From Rubrobacter indicoceani (GTDB lineage: Bacteria; Actinomycetota; Rubrobacteria; Rubrobacterales; Rubrobacteraceae): a DNA stretch of 64,000 nt. The DNA is taken from positions 2,356,001 through 2,420,000 of the forward strand of contig NZ_CP031115.1 of assembly GCF_003568865.1 (NCBI RefSeq), read 5' to 3'. The notes under the pieces are model-generated. The model ran no database searches. It had not been told where the DNA came from and saw nothing but the letters and a program-made list of their open reading frames with translations. How positions within the stretch are numbered: the first letter of the stretch is position 1; each line of letters begins with the position of its first letter. Position numbers and translations under genes: made by a program. This document shows, one piece after another, positions 1-9,191 of this stretch.

Positions 1-191
1 ATCTGACCTACCCCCGCCTGAACGACCATCCCGAAGATGGAGTGTTCTATCTGTCCGTCCTCCACCCCGGAGCGGTCTATCGCCTCGCGGACTGCAAGGC
101 CGCCGAGGTCAACCGCGTCTACCGGGGCGAGGCTTCCGCCGAACTTCCCGAACGGCGTCCGGGCCGCACCGAGTATCACCGCGTTCTCCAT
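1..191 (-). CDS. Thiolase (acetyl-CoA acetyltransferase), N-terminal part only
   Basis: The minus strand from 191 to the window edge is open and encodes a typical thiolase N terminus: MENAVILGAARTPFGKFGG, followed by a segment ending in the hydrophobic FGMVVQAGVGQ block that precedes the active-site Cys in thiolases. That Cys lies outside the window. GGAGAGGGAG sits 6 bases before the ATG and fixes the start. A TAGACT box at 228-233 may be its -10. The gene is divergent from the acyl-CoA synthetase at 312, so both probably serve fatty-acid or branched-chain acyl-CoA metabolism. Biosynthetic and degradative thiolases cannot be separated from this fragment. Confidence 0.85.
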   Translation of the reverse strand, partial: MENAVILGAARTPFGKFGGSLAPVDAVDLGGLAVREAIDRSGVEDGQIEHSIFGMVVQAGVGQ

Positions 192-311
192 CGCAACTCC
201 CTCTCCGGTTTCACCACTCCGGCCCTAAGTCTAGCCTGTATCGTCGGGCGCGACCCGCCAGACGGGAGGCTGTAGAATGCATGATGGGAAAGCGTGAGAA
301 GAGGAGAGAAT

Positions 312-1916
312 ATGCCGAACATCGGGGACTACGAGGCTACGTACGCAGACTTCAGCTGGGATACCCCGAAGGGGTTCAACTTCGGTCGCGATGTTATAGA
401 CGCGCAGCCGTCCGGTAGACCGGCCATGATCTGGGTCGGCTCGGACGGCTCCGAACGCCGCCTGACCTTCGGGGATTTCTCCCGACTCTCAAATAAGTTC
501 GCAAACGTCGCCCGTGACCTCGGCGTAGAGAAGGGCGACCGGGTGATGGTGCTTATGGGGAAGGTCCCCGAATGGCACGCCATACTCACGGGTCTTCTGA
601 AGGTCGGGGCGGTCGCCATCCCCTGCGCCCCGCAGCTGCGCGCCTACGACCTTGAGTTCCGCGCCTCGCACTCCGGCTCCGTGATGCTCGTCGCCGACCA
701 GTCAGACATCGAAGAAGCGGAGGCCGCCCGTACGAACATGCCGACGGTTAAAAGCTACGTCTCCTTTGGAGCCGAGCGGAGCGGCTGGGAGCCCTGCGAA
801 ACCCTCATGGACGCCGCATCGGAAGAGTTCACCGCCGAAGACACCGCCGCCTCGGACAACGCCTTCATGCTCTACACCTCCGGCACGACCAAACACCCCA
901 AAGGGGTGCTGCACACCCACGCCTACACCCACGCCAAGCGCATGGAAGCCCTCTACTGGCTTGACCTTCAGGAAGGCGACCGGCTCTGGTGTACGTCCGG
1001 CACGGGGTGGGCCAAGAGCATCTGGAACGTCTTTCTCGGCCCGTGGAGCCTCGGCACCGAGCTCTTCTTCCACGAGGGGGGCTTTGATCCCTCCGAGAGG
1101 CTCGACTTCATACAACAATACGACGTTACCGTGCTGTGTCAGGCTCCGACGGAGTACCGGCTTCTGACAAAGACAAAGGAGCTGGAGGCGGCGGACTTAT
1201 CGAAGCTGCGGCACGTGGTAAGCGCCGGAGAGCCGCTCAACCCGGCGGTGATCGAACGATGGAAAGAGCTTCACGGCATCACCATCTACGACGGCTACGG
1301 CCAGACGGAGAACACTTTGCTCGTCGGGAACTTTCGCGGGGTCGAGGTGCGCCCGGGCTCGATGGGGAAGCCGTCTCCGGGCTGTGACATCCATATAATC
1401 GACCTTGAAGGCAACCCCTGCCCGGACGGTGAGACCGGCGACATCGCTCTTGCCGGGAACCCGCCCGTTCTCTTCGAGGGCTACTGGGAGCAGCCGGAGG
1501 AGACGGAGTCCTGCTACAGAAACGGCTACTACCTGACGGGCGACCGGGCGTACCGCGACGGGGAGGGCTACCTCTGGTTTGTGGGGCGGTCGGACGACGT
1601 GATACTGTCGGCGGGCTACCGCATCGGGCCGTTTGAGGTGGAGAGCGCGCTCATCGAGCACGAAGCGGTCGTCGAGAGCGCGGTCGTCGGGGTTCCCGAC
1701 GAAGACCGGGGGAGCCTCGTGAAAGCGTTCGTGGTTCTGGGCAGGGATCATTCACCGTCGGACGCTCTTGTAAAGGAGCTTCAGGACTTCTGCAAGCGGC
1801 AGACCGCGCCGTACAAGTACCCGAGGCGCATCGAGTTCGTGGAAGAGCTGCCGAAGACCACCAGCGGTAAGATACGCCGGGTGGAGTTGCGGCAGGCGGA
1901 GGGACGGAGGGTCTAG
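312..1916 (+). CDS. AMP-forming acyl-CoA synthetase (medium-chain type)
   Basis: A 534-residue ANL-superfamily enzyme that would activate a carboxylic acid to its acyl-CoA through an acyl-adenylate. Visible motifs are the phosphate loop YTSGTT near residue 188, YGQTE, the hinge-region YLTGDRAYRDGEGY, and the C-terminal catalytic lysine in KTTSGKIRR. The overall layout resembles ACSM-type medium-chain ligases; the exact substrate is not readable. The ATG at 312 follows GAGGAGAG and is preferred to an in-frame GTG at 294. A TAGAAT box at 273-278 is a plausible -10. A deazaflavin-type oxidoreductase gene follows after 3 bases, so the two are probably co-transcribed. Confidence 0.9.
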   Translation: MPNIGDYEATYADFSWDTPKGFNFGRDVIDAQPSGRPAMIWVGSDGSERRLTFGDFSRLSNKFANVARDLGVEKGDRVMVLMGKVPEWHAILTGLLKVGAVAIPCAPQLRAYDLEFRASHSGSVMLVADQSDIEEAEAARTNMPTVKSYVSFGAERSGWEPCETLMDAASEEFTAEDTAASDNAFMLYTSGTTKHPKGVLHTHAYTHAKRMEALYWLDLQEGDRLWCTSGTGWAKSIWNVFLGPWSLGTELFFHEGGFDPSERLDFIQQYDVTVLCQAPTEYRLLTKTKELEAADLSKLRHVVSAGEPLNPAVIERWKELHGITIYDGYGQTENTLLVGNFRGVEVRPGSMGKPSPGCDIHIIDLEGNPCPDGETGDIALAGNPPVLFEGYWEQPEETESCYRNGYYLTGDRAYRDGEGYLWFVGRSDDVILSAGYRIGPFEVESALIEHEAVVESAVVGVPDEDRGSLVKAFVVLGRDHSPSDALVKELQDFCKRQTAPYKYPRRIEFVEELPKTTSGKIRRVELRQAEGRRV

Positions 1917-1919
1917 CTT

Positions 1920-2324
1920 TTGGACGGGCACCCCGAATTCAGCGACTTTTCGGAGGAGTCGCCGGACTCCGAGACGCTGGCCGCCGTAGCAGACGAGGAG
2001 TTCTGCTACCTGACGACCACGGGCCGGGTAACGGGTCAGCCGCACGAGATCGAGATCTGGTTCGCCCTTCTCCCCGAGGTTCGCACCCTCTACCTTCTCT
2101 CCGGCGGCCGCGACGGCTCGGACTGGGTCAGAAACCTGAAGAAAGAGCCGCGGGTCGTTGTCCGGATCCGGCACCTCACCCTCCCCGGTACGGCCCGCTT
2201 TATCGAGGGTCAGCGCGAAGACCCGACCGCAAGGGAGATGCTGGTCGCCAAATACGAACGCGAGAGCGGCGGCCTCGCCGAGTGGCGCGATAGCTCCCTG
2301 CCCATGGCGCTAAACCTCTCCTAG
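1920..2324 (+). CDS. Nitroreductase/deazaflavin-dependent (PPOX-fold) family protein
   Basis: A 134-residue small split-barrel protein. FCYLTTTGRVTGQPHEIEIW followed by LYLLSGG, SDWVRNLKKEP and RVVVRI is the pattern of the nitroreductase/F420-dependent quinone reductase family and the wider PPOX fold, which bind FMN or F420. The start is TTG at 1920, with GGAGGG upstream inside the end of the acyl-CoA synthetase gene. The 3-base gap implies translational coupling. Cofactor and substrate are unknown. Confidence 0.75.
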   Translation: MDGHPEFSDFSEESPDSETLAAVADEEFCYLTTTGRVTGQPHEIEIWFALLPEVRTLYLLSGGRDGSDWVRNLKKEPRVVVRIRHLTLPGTARFIEGQREDPTAREMLVAKYERESGGLAEWRDSSLPMALNLS

Positions 2325-2382
2325 TCTGGCGGGTTGTAGCGCGGCGCACAGCGGGCTCGCGCCGCTCGCGTAGACTCCCGGC

Positions 2383-2544
2383 GTGAAGAGAACCGGAAAA
2401 CAGAACCTGCCGGAGAAAACCTGCCCGGTCTGCGGCAGGCCGTTTACCTGGCGCAAGAAATGGGAGCGCGACTGGGACTCGGTAGTCTACTGTTCAAGAC
2501 GCTGCCGCTCCGAGGCGAAGACGGGCCGTCTCTCTACCCGATAA
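2383..2544 (+). CDS. DUF2256 mini-protein, Cys-rich
   Basis: A 53-residue protein not normally caught by length-filtered gene calling. It carries the DUF2256 signature: [20 protein letters not shown], then W-x-x-V-x-YCS-x-x-CR. The four cysteines form a zinc-finger-like CxxC...CxxxC arrangement. The GTG start is preceded by TAGACT at 2371-2376, exactly 6 bases upstream, with no Shine-Dalgarno, so the mRNA is probably leaderless. The 3' end overlaps the convergent gene at 2534 by 11 bases. The family function is unknown. Confidence 0.8.
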   Translation: MKRTGKQNLPEKTCPVCGRPFTWRKKWERDWDSVVYCSRRCRSEAKTGRLSTR

Positions 2545-3280
2545 GCCGGGCGAGTTGAACCAGCGCGTCGGCCATCCTCGGGCCATACCAGGTAAGCAGC
2601 TTTCCGTCTATCAGGTGGACCCGTCCCAAGCGCGCCGCAGGGACGTCCAGCGCATAGAACTCCGCAAGGTCGACCGCCGAGAACTCGTACGGCTCGCTGG
2701 GGAGCAGCATGACCTCCGGCTGAGCGTCCTCTATCTCCGACGCCGTAACCTCCGGGTAGCGCGTCCGACCGGCAAAGACGTTGGCTCCGCCGCAGGCTTC
2801 AACAACGTCGCTGACGTAGGTATCCCCGCCGGGCGACATGTAAGGGTTTTTCCAGATCGGGGCAAACACCCGCGCCGGACGCTCCGGTCCGTCGGCCCCG
2901 AGCCGCTCCAAGACCCGCTCCGCCCGCTCGATGCTCGAAGTATCCGCAGCGCCAACGGCCTCGGCCAGCTCCCGAAGCATCGAAAGCGTCCCCGAAACCG
3001 TCTGCGGCTCCCCGACAAAGACCTCGACCCCGGCCTCACAGAACCGCTCTACATCGCTTTTCGTGTTCTCCTCGCGCACCGCGACTACAAAGTCCGGCTC
3101 CAGCGACAGCGCGGCCTCGAAGTCTACTTTCTTTGTGCCGCCGACGATCTCCGCCCGTCGCACGAGACGCGGCGGCAGGGTACAGTAGCGGGTTCGGCCG
3201 ATCACCTTCTCACCCGCCCCGAAGGCGAACAGCGCCTCCGTCAGGGACGGAACAAGGGAGATGATGCGCTTGCAGGTCAC
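2534..3280 (-). CDS. BtuF-like helical-backbone substrate-binding protein without signal peptide
   Basis: A 248-residue protein of the BtuF/TroA-like fold. It starts with [20 protein letters not shown] and contains [10 protein letters not shown] and EPDFVVAV, typical of the first lobe of cobalamin or ferric-siderophore binding proteins. The second lobe has [20 protein letters not shown]. There is no N-terminal signal or lipobox, and no ABC permease or ATPase gene nearby, so a periplasmic transport role is doubtful. It lies 75 bases downstream of meaB on the same strand, which suggests a link with cobalamin, perhaps as a cytosolic corrinoid binder. That role is inference. The start is GTG at 3280 with a weak ribosome site. 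Confidence 0.75.
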   Translation of the reverse strand: MTCKRIISLVPSLTEALFAFGAGEKVIGRTRYCTLPPRLVRRAEIVGGTKKVDFEAALSLEPDFVVAVREENTKSDVERFCEAGVEVFVGEPQTVSGTLSMLRELAEAVGAADTSSIERAERVLERLGADGPERPARVFAPIWKNPYMSPGGDTYVSDVVEACGGANVFAGRTRYPEVTASEIEDAQPEVMLLPSEPYEFSAVDLAEFYALDVPAARLGRVHLIDGKLLTWYGPRMADALVQLARLIG

Positions 3281-3355
3281 AGGGTCGGCCCGCCCGGACG
3301 GCTCGTCCGGCGCGGGAACACTCGTCCCCGAAACCCGCTCACGACAGGACCCGGA

Positions 3356-4306
3356 TCACACCTCGTGGTAGATCCTCTCCGAAGCCGCTATCGGGTCTAT
3401 CTCCCGCCTGTAGACGCGCTCCATCAGCCCTTCATCCTCCCGCTCGAGCCGCTCCTGCATCTCTTTTTGAAGCCGCGCGGTCGCCCACCCCACAACGAAC
3501 TGCTTGAGCGACTCACGCCGCCGATTCTCCAGCTCGCCACTTTCAAAGAGATAATCCCGGTGCCGCTCTATCTCGGCCTTCAGCTCCGCAACTCCTTCAC
3601 CGTTGTCGCCTCGTGTCAGAACAATGGGTGGCATCCAGGGATCGGGGGTAAGTTCGTGGCCTATTTCCAGCATCTGCCTGACCTGGGTTTTCTGGTTTCC
3701 GGCCTGCGGGTGATCCGCCTTGTTGACGCAGAACACGTCCGCTATCTCCATGACCCCGGCCTTGAGAGCCTGCACCGCGTCGCCCGAACCGGGCTGCAGA
3801 GCCAGCACGACGGTCTCCGCCGCCGAAGCGACCTCGACCTCGCCCTGTCCGACGCCGACCGTTTCGTAGAGAACGACATCGAATCCGGCGGCCTCCATCG
3901 CCATCGCCGCGAGCCGCGAACCTCCGGCAAGACCGCCGAGATGCCCCCGGCTTCCCATCGAGCGTATAAACACGCCCGGGTCAAGGAAGTGATCTGTAAG
4001 ACGGATGCGGTCCCCGAGTATCGCGCCCCTTGAGAACGGGCTCGACGGGTCAACCGAGACGATGGCGACTCGCTTGCCCTCGTCCCGGTAAAGCTTTATG
4101 AGCCGGGCGATTATGGACGACTTCCCGACCCCCGGCGGCCCGGTAAAGCCGATGGTTATGGCGTTCCCCGTCTTCGGGTAGACGGCGGCGACGATATCTC
4201 TTGCCGCCGGGTCTTCGCGCTCGATCAGGGAGATAACCCGCGCAAGAGCGCGTCGGTCGCCGGAGACCAGCCTTTCGGTTAAACCTTCGGATGTCTTCTC
4301 GGTCAT
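3356..4306 (-). CDS. meaB: MeaB/ArgK-family P-loop GTPase (methylmalonyl-CoA mutase chaperone)
   Basis: A 316-residue G3E-family GTPase. Walker A is GFTGPPGVGKSS; VSVDPSSPFSRGAILGDRIR and ETVGVGQGEVEV are the MeaB switch and Walker B segments; the base-recognition motif is VNKAD. MeaB proteins protect and reload adenosylcobalamin-dependent acyl-CoA mutases, so the cell should use methylmalonyl-CoA, although no mutase gene is in view. I chose the ATG at 4306. A TATAGT box at 4313-4318 ends 6 bases upstream, implying a leaderless transcript; the ATG at 4324 has no ribosome site and would begin upstream of that box. Confidence 0.92.
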   Translation of the reverse strand: MTEKTSEGLTERLVSGDRRALARVISLIEREDPAARDIVAAVYPKTGNAITIGFTGPPGVGKSSIIARLIKLYRDEGKRVAIVSVDPSSPFSRGAILGDRIRLTDHFLDPGVFIRSMGSRGHLGGLAGGSRLAAMAMEAAGFDVVLYETVGVGQGEVEVASAAETVVLALQPGSGDAVQALKAGVMEIADVFCVNKADHPQAGNQKTQVRQMLEIGHELTPDPWMPPIVLTRGDNGEGVAELKAEIERHRDYLFESGELENRRRESLKQFVVGWATARLQKEMQERLEREDEGLMERVYRREIDPIAASERIYHEV

Positions 4307-4488
4307 GCGCCAACTATAGAACATCCGGGGCGCGGAATTCTTCCCGTTTTCGTTGTGCTTCCGCTCGACCGGGAGTTATGACGACCCCGACCGTAGACAG
4401 GCCGGGGTAGCAGAGAGACGGCAGTATGCTGCCGGCGAAAGGCCGGCGAAGACGCCAAAGCCTCTCCGCAGACCTTTGTTCGAACGTT

Positions 4489-5811
4489 CTACCCTTCGAG
4501 CAGCAGGCTCTCCGGGTCTTCGATGAGTTCCTTTATCTTTACGAGAAAGGTAACTGCTTCGCGGCCGTCTATGACGCGGTGGTCGTAGGAGAGCGCAAGG
4601 TACATCATCGGACGGACAACGACCTCGCCATCCACCACGACGGGCTTTTCCTGGATCTTGTGCATCCCGAGTATGGCAACCTGCGGCATGGTGAGTATCG
4701 GGGTCGAGAGAAGCGAGCCGAAGATACCGCCGTTCGTGATGGTAAACGTCCCGCCCGAGAGGTCTGCGAGCGAGAGCTTCCCGTCGCGCGCCTTGACCGC
4801 GAGGTCCGCGATGCCGCCTTCTATCTCAGCGAACGATCTGCGGTCGGCGTCGCGCACTACGGGCACGACAAGCCCCTCGTCCGTCGAGACGGCCACGCCG
4901 ATATCGTAGTAGTGCTTGCGCACGAGCTCCGTCTCCTGAAGCTCGGCGTTCACGTCCGGGTGGGCCTTGAGCGCGGCGACAGCGGCCTTCGTGAAGAAGC
5001 TCATAAAGCCGAGCCTCGCCCCGGTGCGCTCGTTGAAGTCGTCCTTGCGCCGCCTGCGGAGGTCCATCACCGCCGACATATCCACCTCGTTGAACGTCGT
5101 GAGCATCGCAGCCGTCTGCTGCGACTCGACGAGCCGTTTGGCGATGGTCTGACGCCGTCGGGAGAACTTGATCCTCTCTTCCTGATCCTCCCTGCCGCTT
5201 GATGAAGCCGCAGGCTGCGCAGCAGGCTTCTGAGAGCCGCCGTTCTGCTCGGCCGCGGGCTCGGAAGGTGCGGAGGGAGTGTCTTTCTCCCGGATGGCCC
5301 GTTCCACGTCTTCCTTTGTCACCCGACCACCCGCGCTTATGGAGGCAAGGTCGATATCGTACTCTGCAGCGAGCTTCTTCACCGACGGAGACGCCCGGTA
5401 CTCGCCGTTCGACTCCTCGACCGAACCGGAGCCGTTGCCCCCCGAGTCTCCTCTCGACTCGCTCAGGGAGAACGTTGCGCGCGGCTTTTTTTCACCGGCG
5501 TCGCCTGCGGGCTCTGACCCCTCCGCGTCCGCGCCGGGTTCATCCTCGGGTTCGTCAGAGCCGCCGGCTTCGCCCGAGCCCGCGCCGATGGAGCCGATCA
5601 CATCCCCGACGTTCACCGTCTCGCCTTCGGGGCTGGCGATGGACTCAAGGACACCGTCCTCCTCGGCCTCGACCTCGAAGTTGATCTTGTCCGTCTCGAG
5701 CTCGACAACGGCTTCGCCGCTCTTTACGGCGTCGCCCTCCTGTTTGAGCCACTTCCCGACGGTGGCGTCGGCGACGGATTCTCCAAGCTCCGGGACGTAT
5801 ATATCAGCCAA
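4489..5811 (-). CDS. sucB: Dihydrolipoyl succinyltransferase, E2 of 2-oxoglutarate dehydrogenase
   Basis: A 440-residue E2 subunit. The N-terminal lipoyl domain has [11 protein letters not shown] with the lipoylated lysine at residue 42. An acidic Pro/Glu-rich linker follows, then a peripheral subunit-binding domain near residues 139-172 ([15 protein letters not shown]...GRVTKEDV), a second linker, and the catalytic domain ending in SYDHRVIDG with His411 and Asp415. It transfers succinyl groups to CoA in the TCA cycle. The TTG start follows GAGAGGAA. It lies 102 bases downstream of sucA with a strong hairpin between them, and needs the lipA/lipB products encoded at 21-24 kb. Confidence 0.93.
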   Translation of the reverse strand: MADIYVPELGESVADATVGKWLKQEGDAVKSGEAVVELETDKINFEVEAEEDGVLESIASPEGETVNVGDVIGSIGAGSGEAGGSDEPEDEPGADAEGSEPAGDAGEKKPRATFSLSESRGDSGGNGSGSVEESNGEYRASPSVKKLAAEYDIDLASISAGGRVTKEDVERAIREKDTPSAPSEPAAEQNGGSQKPAAQPAASSSGREDQEERIKFSRRRQTIAKRLVESQQTAAMLTTFNEVDMSAVMDLRRRRKDDFNERTGARLGFMSFFTKAAVAALKAHPDVNAELQETELVRKHYYDIGVAVSTDEGLVVPVVRDADRRSFAEIEGGIADLAVKARDGKLSLADLSGGTFTITNGGIFGSLLSTPILTMPQVAILGMHKIQEKPVVVDGEVVVRPMMYLALSYDHRVIDGREAVTFLVKIKELIEDPESLLLEG

Positions 5812-5861
5812 TTTTCGTTCCTCTCTGCCTCTGCACTCTCACATACCCCTTTACAGCCGGA

Positions 5862-5891
5862 ACGCGGAGGGCCACATGAAGCCCTCCGCGT
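5862..5891. other. Perfect 11-bp hairpin between sucA and sucB
   Basis: ACGCGGAGGGC at 5862-5872 is exactly complementary to GCCCTCCGCGT at 5881-5891 around an 8-base loop. There is no U-run on either strand. It could stabilise or process the sucA-sucB message, or partly terminate it so that E2 and E1 are made in different amounts. Confidence 0.7.
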
Positions 5892-5913
5892 CCCGTCACG
5901 CCGCCTCCGCTGC

Positions 5914-8913
5914 TCAGGAGACGCCGGACTTCTCATCCGCCTTGTTCTCTACCGCGCCGTTCGTGCCGTTCTCTTCGTTGCCCTTGCTGTCTTCGTCGGC
6001 CTTACCCTCCGGGATCTCATCGGGCGAACCCTTCTTCCCGGTGGAGTCCATCCCGTCGGCGAACGCCGGTTCGACCTCGGCGATAAAGTACTGTGAACCC
6101 CCGAGCCTGCCGGAGAGGGCGTCCGCAACGATGGCCGCGTGTTCCTGCTTGTGGAACCGCCCGGAACCCTGAGCCGGGGACGGACGGGCGGGCTTCCCGA
6201 CGTAGAGAACGGGAACGCCGCCGAGAAGCTCACGCAGGCGCGGCTCCATGAAAAACCACGCGCCCATGTTCTTCGGCTCCTCCTGAGCCCAGACCACCTC
6301 TTCAAGGTTCGGGTACGCCGAGATCATCTCCTGCACCCGCTCCTTCGGGAACGGATACAGAAGCTCGATGCGTCCGATGGCGACCTCTTCCGCCGCGTCG
6401 CGGTCGTCCGCTCCTTCGAGTTCCGTGTAGAACTTCCCGGAGCAGAGTATGAGCCGCTTCACCTTCTTTGCCCGCTCGCGAGCCTTTGCGTCGTCTATGA
6501 CGGGCATAAACTGACCATCCGAAAGGTCTTCGAGCGTTGACGCGCTCATCGGGTGTCGAAGAAGGCTCTTCGGGGCCATGATCACGAGCGGCCGCTGGTG
6601 TTCCAAGAGAATCGCCTGTGCCCGGAGGATGTGGAAGTACTGCGCCGCCGTCGTCAGGTTGGCGATGCGCAGGTTCTCATGCGCCGCAAGCTGCAGGAAG
6701 CGCTCCAGCCGCGCCGAGGAATGCTCCGGCCCGTTCCCCTCGTAGCCGTGCGGCAGCAGCATCACAAGCTCCGAGGCACTCCCCCACTTGGCCTGACCGC
6801 TCACTATAAACTGGTCTATCATCGGCTGCGCCACGTTCGCGAAGTCGCCGTACTGAGCCTCCCACACGAGCAGCGAGTCGTCCGTGTTCATCGAGTATCC
6901 GTACTCGAAGCCCATTACCGCGATCTCCGAGAGCGGGCTGTTGTACACGTCGAACGACGCCGTGCCGTCCGGCACGTTCTGCAGCGGCACGTAGGTCCCG
7001 CCCGTCTTCTCGTCGTGCAGAACCGCGTGGCGGTGGCTGAACGTCCCGCGCTGCGAGTCCTGACCCGTCAGGCGAACGGCGGTGCCGTCTTCTATAAGCG
7101 TTCCGAACGCCAGTGATTCGGCGTGCGCCCAGTCTATCGAGTCGAGGTTGCCCCGGTTTTTCTGCATCATCCGGTCGAGCTTCCCGTTCGGCGTGAAATC
7201 CCCGGGGCGCTCCAGAAGCGCGGCGTTGAGCTTCCTGATCCGGTCCTGCTCGACGCCGGTCTTCGGGATGTCCACAAGTGGGGTGTGCGGCTCGTCGGCG
7301 ACGGTCTCCTCTTCGGTCTCTACGTCCGAGGCCTCACCCTTGTGGATGTCGGTCATCCGCTGGTAGACCTCTTCGACGAGCCGGTCGGCCTCCCCGGCCT
7401 CGATGACGCCGCGCTCCTCGAGGGTGGCTGCCCAGAGCTCGCGGACGGTAGGATGGCTCTTTATCTTTTCGTACATCTGCGGCTGCGTGTAGGCCGGTTC
7501 GTCGCCCTCGTTGTGGCCGAAGCGGCGGTAGCCTATAAGGTCGATCATGAAGTCCTTGTGGAACTTCTCCCGGTAGGCGAACGCCATGCTGATGGCCGCC
7601 ATGCATGCCTCGGGGTCGTCGGCGTTGACGTGCACGACCGGTATCTCGTAGCCCTTCGCAAGGTCGCTCGCGTACGTCGTGGAGCGCGAATCCCGGCTCT
7701 CTGTAGTAAAGCCGAGCTGGTTGTTGGTGATCACGTGTATCGCGCCGCCCGTCGTGTAGCCGGGGAGCTTGGAAAGGTTCAGCGACTCCGCACAGACCCC
7801 TTCCCCGATAAACGCCGCATCACCGTGCAGGATCACGTTGAACGCCGCCTTGAAGTCCTGAACAGGCGCGCCCGCTCTGCTCCGCTTCTCCTGAGCGGCC
7901 CGCGTCATGCCGAGCGCGACCGGGTTGACGTGCTCCAGGTGCGACGGGTTCGGGGCGAGGTTGATTAGAACCTGAGAGGTCGCCTCCTCGTCCTTGAGGT
8001 GGTAGTTCCTGATGCCGAGGTGGTACTTCACGTCCCCCACCCACGCCTGCCCGGAGCCGCCGCCCATGGACTTCCCCTCGGAGCGGTCAGGCTGCTGGAA
8101 CTCGCTGAAGATACTGGCGTAAGGCTTGTTCAAGACGTGCGCCAGAACGTTCAGCCGTCCCCGGTGCGCCATCCCCATCACGACCTCCGGCGTCCCGGCA
8201 TCGCTCGCGAGGCGCATCAGACGGTCGAGCATCGGCACGACGATGTCGTTCCCCTCGACGCTGAACCGCTTCTGACCGAGAAAGGTGCGGTGCAAAAACC
8301 GCTCGAAGGTCTCCACGCGGGTCAGACGCTTCAGAACCCACTTGCACATCGTCTCGTTCAGCGACTTGCTGAAGCGTTCGCTCTCCACCGCATCCCGAAG
8401 CCAGAAACGCTCTTCCGGGAGGTGGGCGATGTGCCCGAAGTCGTAGCCCGTCTTGTCGCAGTAGATGCGCCGCAGCTCCCTGACGGCCTCGAAGGCGTTT
8501 CCGGTGTTCTCGGAGATGGTCCCGCCCACGACGCTCGCAGGCATCTGCCTCAGGTCGTCGTCGGATATCTCGTGCCACGAAACGTCGAGCGCGGGGTCGC
8601 CGGGCGGCTCCGTGCCGAGCGGGTCGAGCTGCGCCGCCGAGTGGCCGAAGTCCCGGATCGAACGCACGTACTTCGCCGCCCCGATAACCTTGTCCACGTC
8701 CACCCCGGAGGCGGTGGCCCCGTTTACGCCGCCCGGAGCCACTACACCCCCCGCAACCCCGTTCGACGAACCGTTCTGCTCGGGCGGCTGCCAGCCCTCG
8801 AAAAACCGGCGCGTCTCGGCGTCCACGGAGTCCGGATCCTGCCGAAAGCTCTCGTAGAGTCCGAGTACGTAGCCGAGGTTCGGCCCCTGAAACTCCCCTA
8901 ATCTCTGCTGCAT
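5914..8913 (-). CDS. sucA: 2-oxoglutarate dehydrogenase E1 component
   Basis: A 999-residue thiamine-diphosphate-dependent dehydrogenase that decarboxylates 2-oxoglutarate and succinylates the E2 lipoyl arm. The N terminus (QGPNLGYVLGLYESFRQDP) resembles the E2-docking helix of classical E1o rather than the longer mycobacterial Kgd with a fused acyltransferase. The ThDP-binding stretch runs from GDAAFIGEGV near residue 365 to ITNNQLGF near 396. MAHRGRLNVLAHV and RRFGHNEGDEP are further E1o signatures. The C terminus carries a charged Glu/Lys/Asn-rich tail of about 45 residues after the domain. The ATG at 8913 follows a GAGGG site. Confidence 0.95.
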   Translation of the reverse strand: MQQRLGEFQGPNLGYVLGLYESFRQDPDSVDAETRRFFEGWQPPEQNGSSNGVAGGVVAPGGVNGATASGVDVDKVIGAAKYVRSIRDFGHSAAQLDPLGTEPPGDPALDVSWHEISDDDLRQMPASVVGGTISENTGNAFEAVRELRRIYCDKTGYDFGHIAHLPEERFWLRDAVESERFSKSLNETMCKWVLKRLTRVETFERFLHRTFLGQKRFSVEGNDIVVPMLDRLMRLASDAGTPEVVMGMAHRGRLNVLAHVLNKPYASIFSEFQQPDRSEGKSMGGGSGQAWVGDVKYHLGIRNYHLKDEEATSQVLINLAPNPSHLEHVNPVALGMTRAAQEKRSRAGAPVQDFKAAFNVILHGDAAFIGEGVCAESLNLSKLPGYTTGGAIHVITNNQLGFTTESRDSRSTTYASDLAKGYEIPVVHVNADDPEACMAAISMAFAYREKFHKDFMIDLIGYRRFGHNEGDEPAYTQPQMYEKIKSHPTVRELWAATLEERGVIEAGEADRLVEEVYQRMTDIHKGEASDVETEEETVADEPHTPLVDIPKTGVEQDRIRKLNAALLERPGDFTPNGKLDRMMQKNRGNLDSIDWAHAESLAFGTLIEDGTAVRLTGQDSQRGTFSHRHAVLHDEKTGGTYVPLQNVPDGTASFDVYNSPLSEIAVMGFEYGYSMNTDDSLLVWEAQYGDFANVAQPMIDQFIVSGQAKWGSASELVMLLPHGYEGNGPEHSSARLERFLQLAAHENLRIANLTTAAQYFHILRAQAILLEHQRPLVIMAPKSLLRHPMSASTLEDLSDGQFMPVIDDAKARERAKKVKRLILCSGKFYTELEGADDRDAAEEVAIGRIELLYPFPKERVQEMISAYPNLEEVVWAQEEPKNMGAWFFMEPRLRELLGGVPVLYVGKPARPSPAQGSGRFHKQEHAAIVADALSGRLGGSQYFIAEVEPAFADGMDSTGKKGSPDEIPEGKADEDSKGNEENGTNGAVENKADEKSGVS

Positions 8914-8999
8914 TGCGCGATCACACCCTCACATAGCGCGTCTTTTAGTGCCTTTTCGGTGCTGCTCGGGACGCCCGCTGTTTCCCGGACATAGGAATA

Positions 9000-9061
9000 C
9001 GACCGACCCGGTAAAGCCGGAATCCCTCTCCAGAAGGGTTCCGTTTCACCGGGCGCGGTCG
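9000..9061. other. Long imperfect hairpin in the sucA leader
   Basis: CGACCG...CCCGGT...CGGAA...CCC at 9000-9026 is matched by GGG.TTCCG...ACCGGG...CGGTCG ending at 9061, giving about 22 pairs in 62 bases with a short CTCTCCAGAA-type loop. It lies 87-148 bases upstream of the sucA start, in the expected 5' leader. There is no U-tract, so a simple terminator is unlikely. It could be a regulatory leader structure or a protein-binding site; no known riboswitch class is recognised. Confidence 0.6.
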
Positions 9062-9191
9062 CTGTTGTAAGACGTCCAGACATTTTTATCTTCTGCGTAA
9101 TATAGCCTACATTCACGCCCGCTACCCGGCTCTGTGCTTACCCTTTCACAGCCCCGCCGACACGTCCGGCCCGGTCCGGTTTCGCAACGGC

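Noticed and set aside
2555-4033. Long plus-strand open frame opposite the BtuF-like and meaB genes
   Set aside because: Arg/Leu/His-rich, without domains, and exactly antisense to two recognisable genes; a normal high-GC shadow.
8898-9116. Minus-strand frame in the sucA leader
   Set aside because: It overlaps the sucA start and crosses the hairpin; no protein-like pattern.
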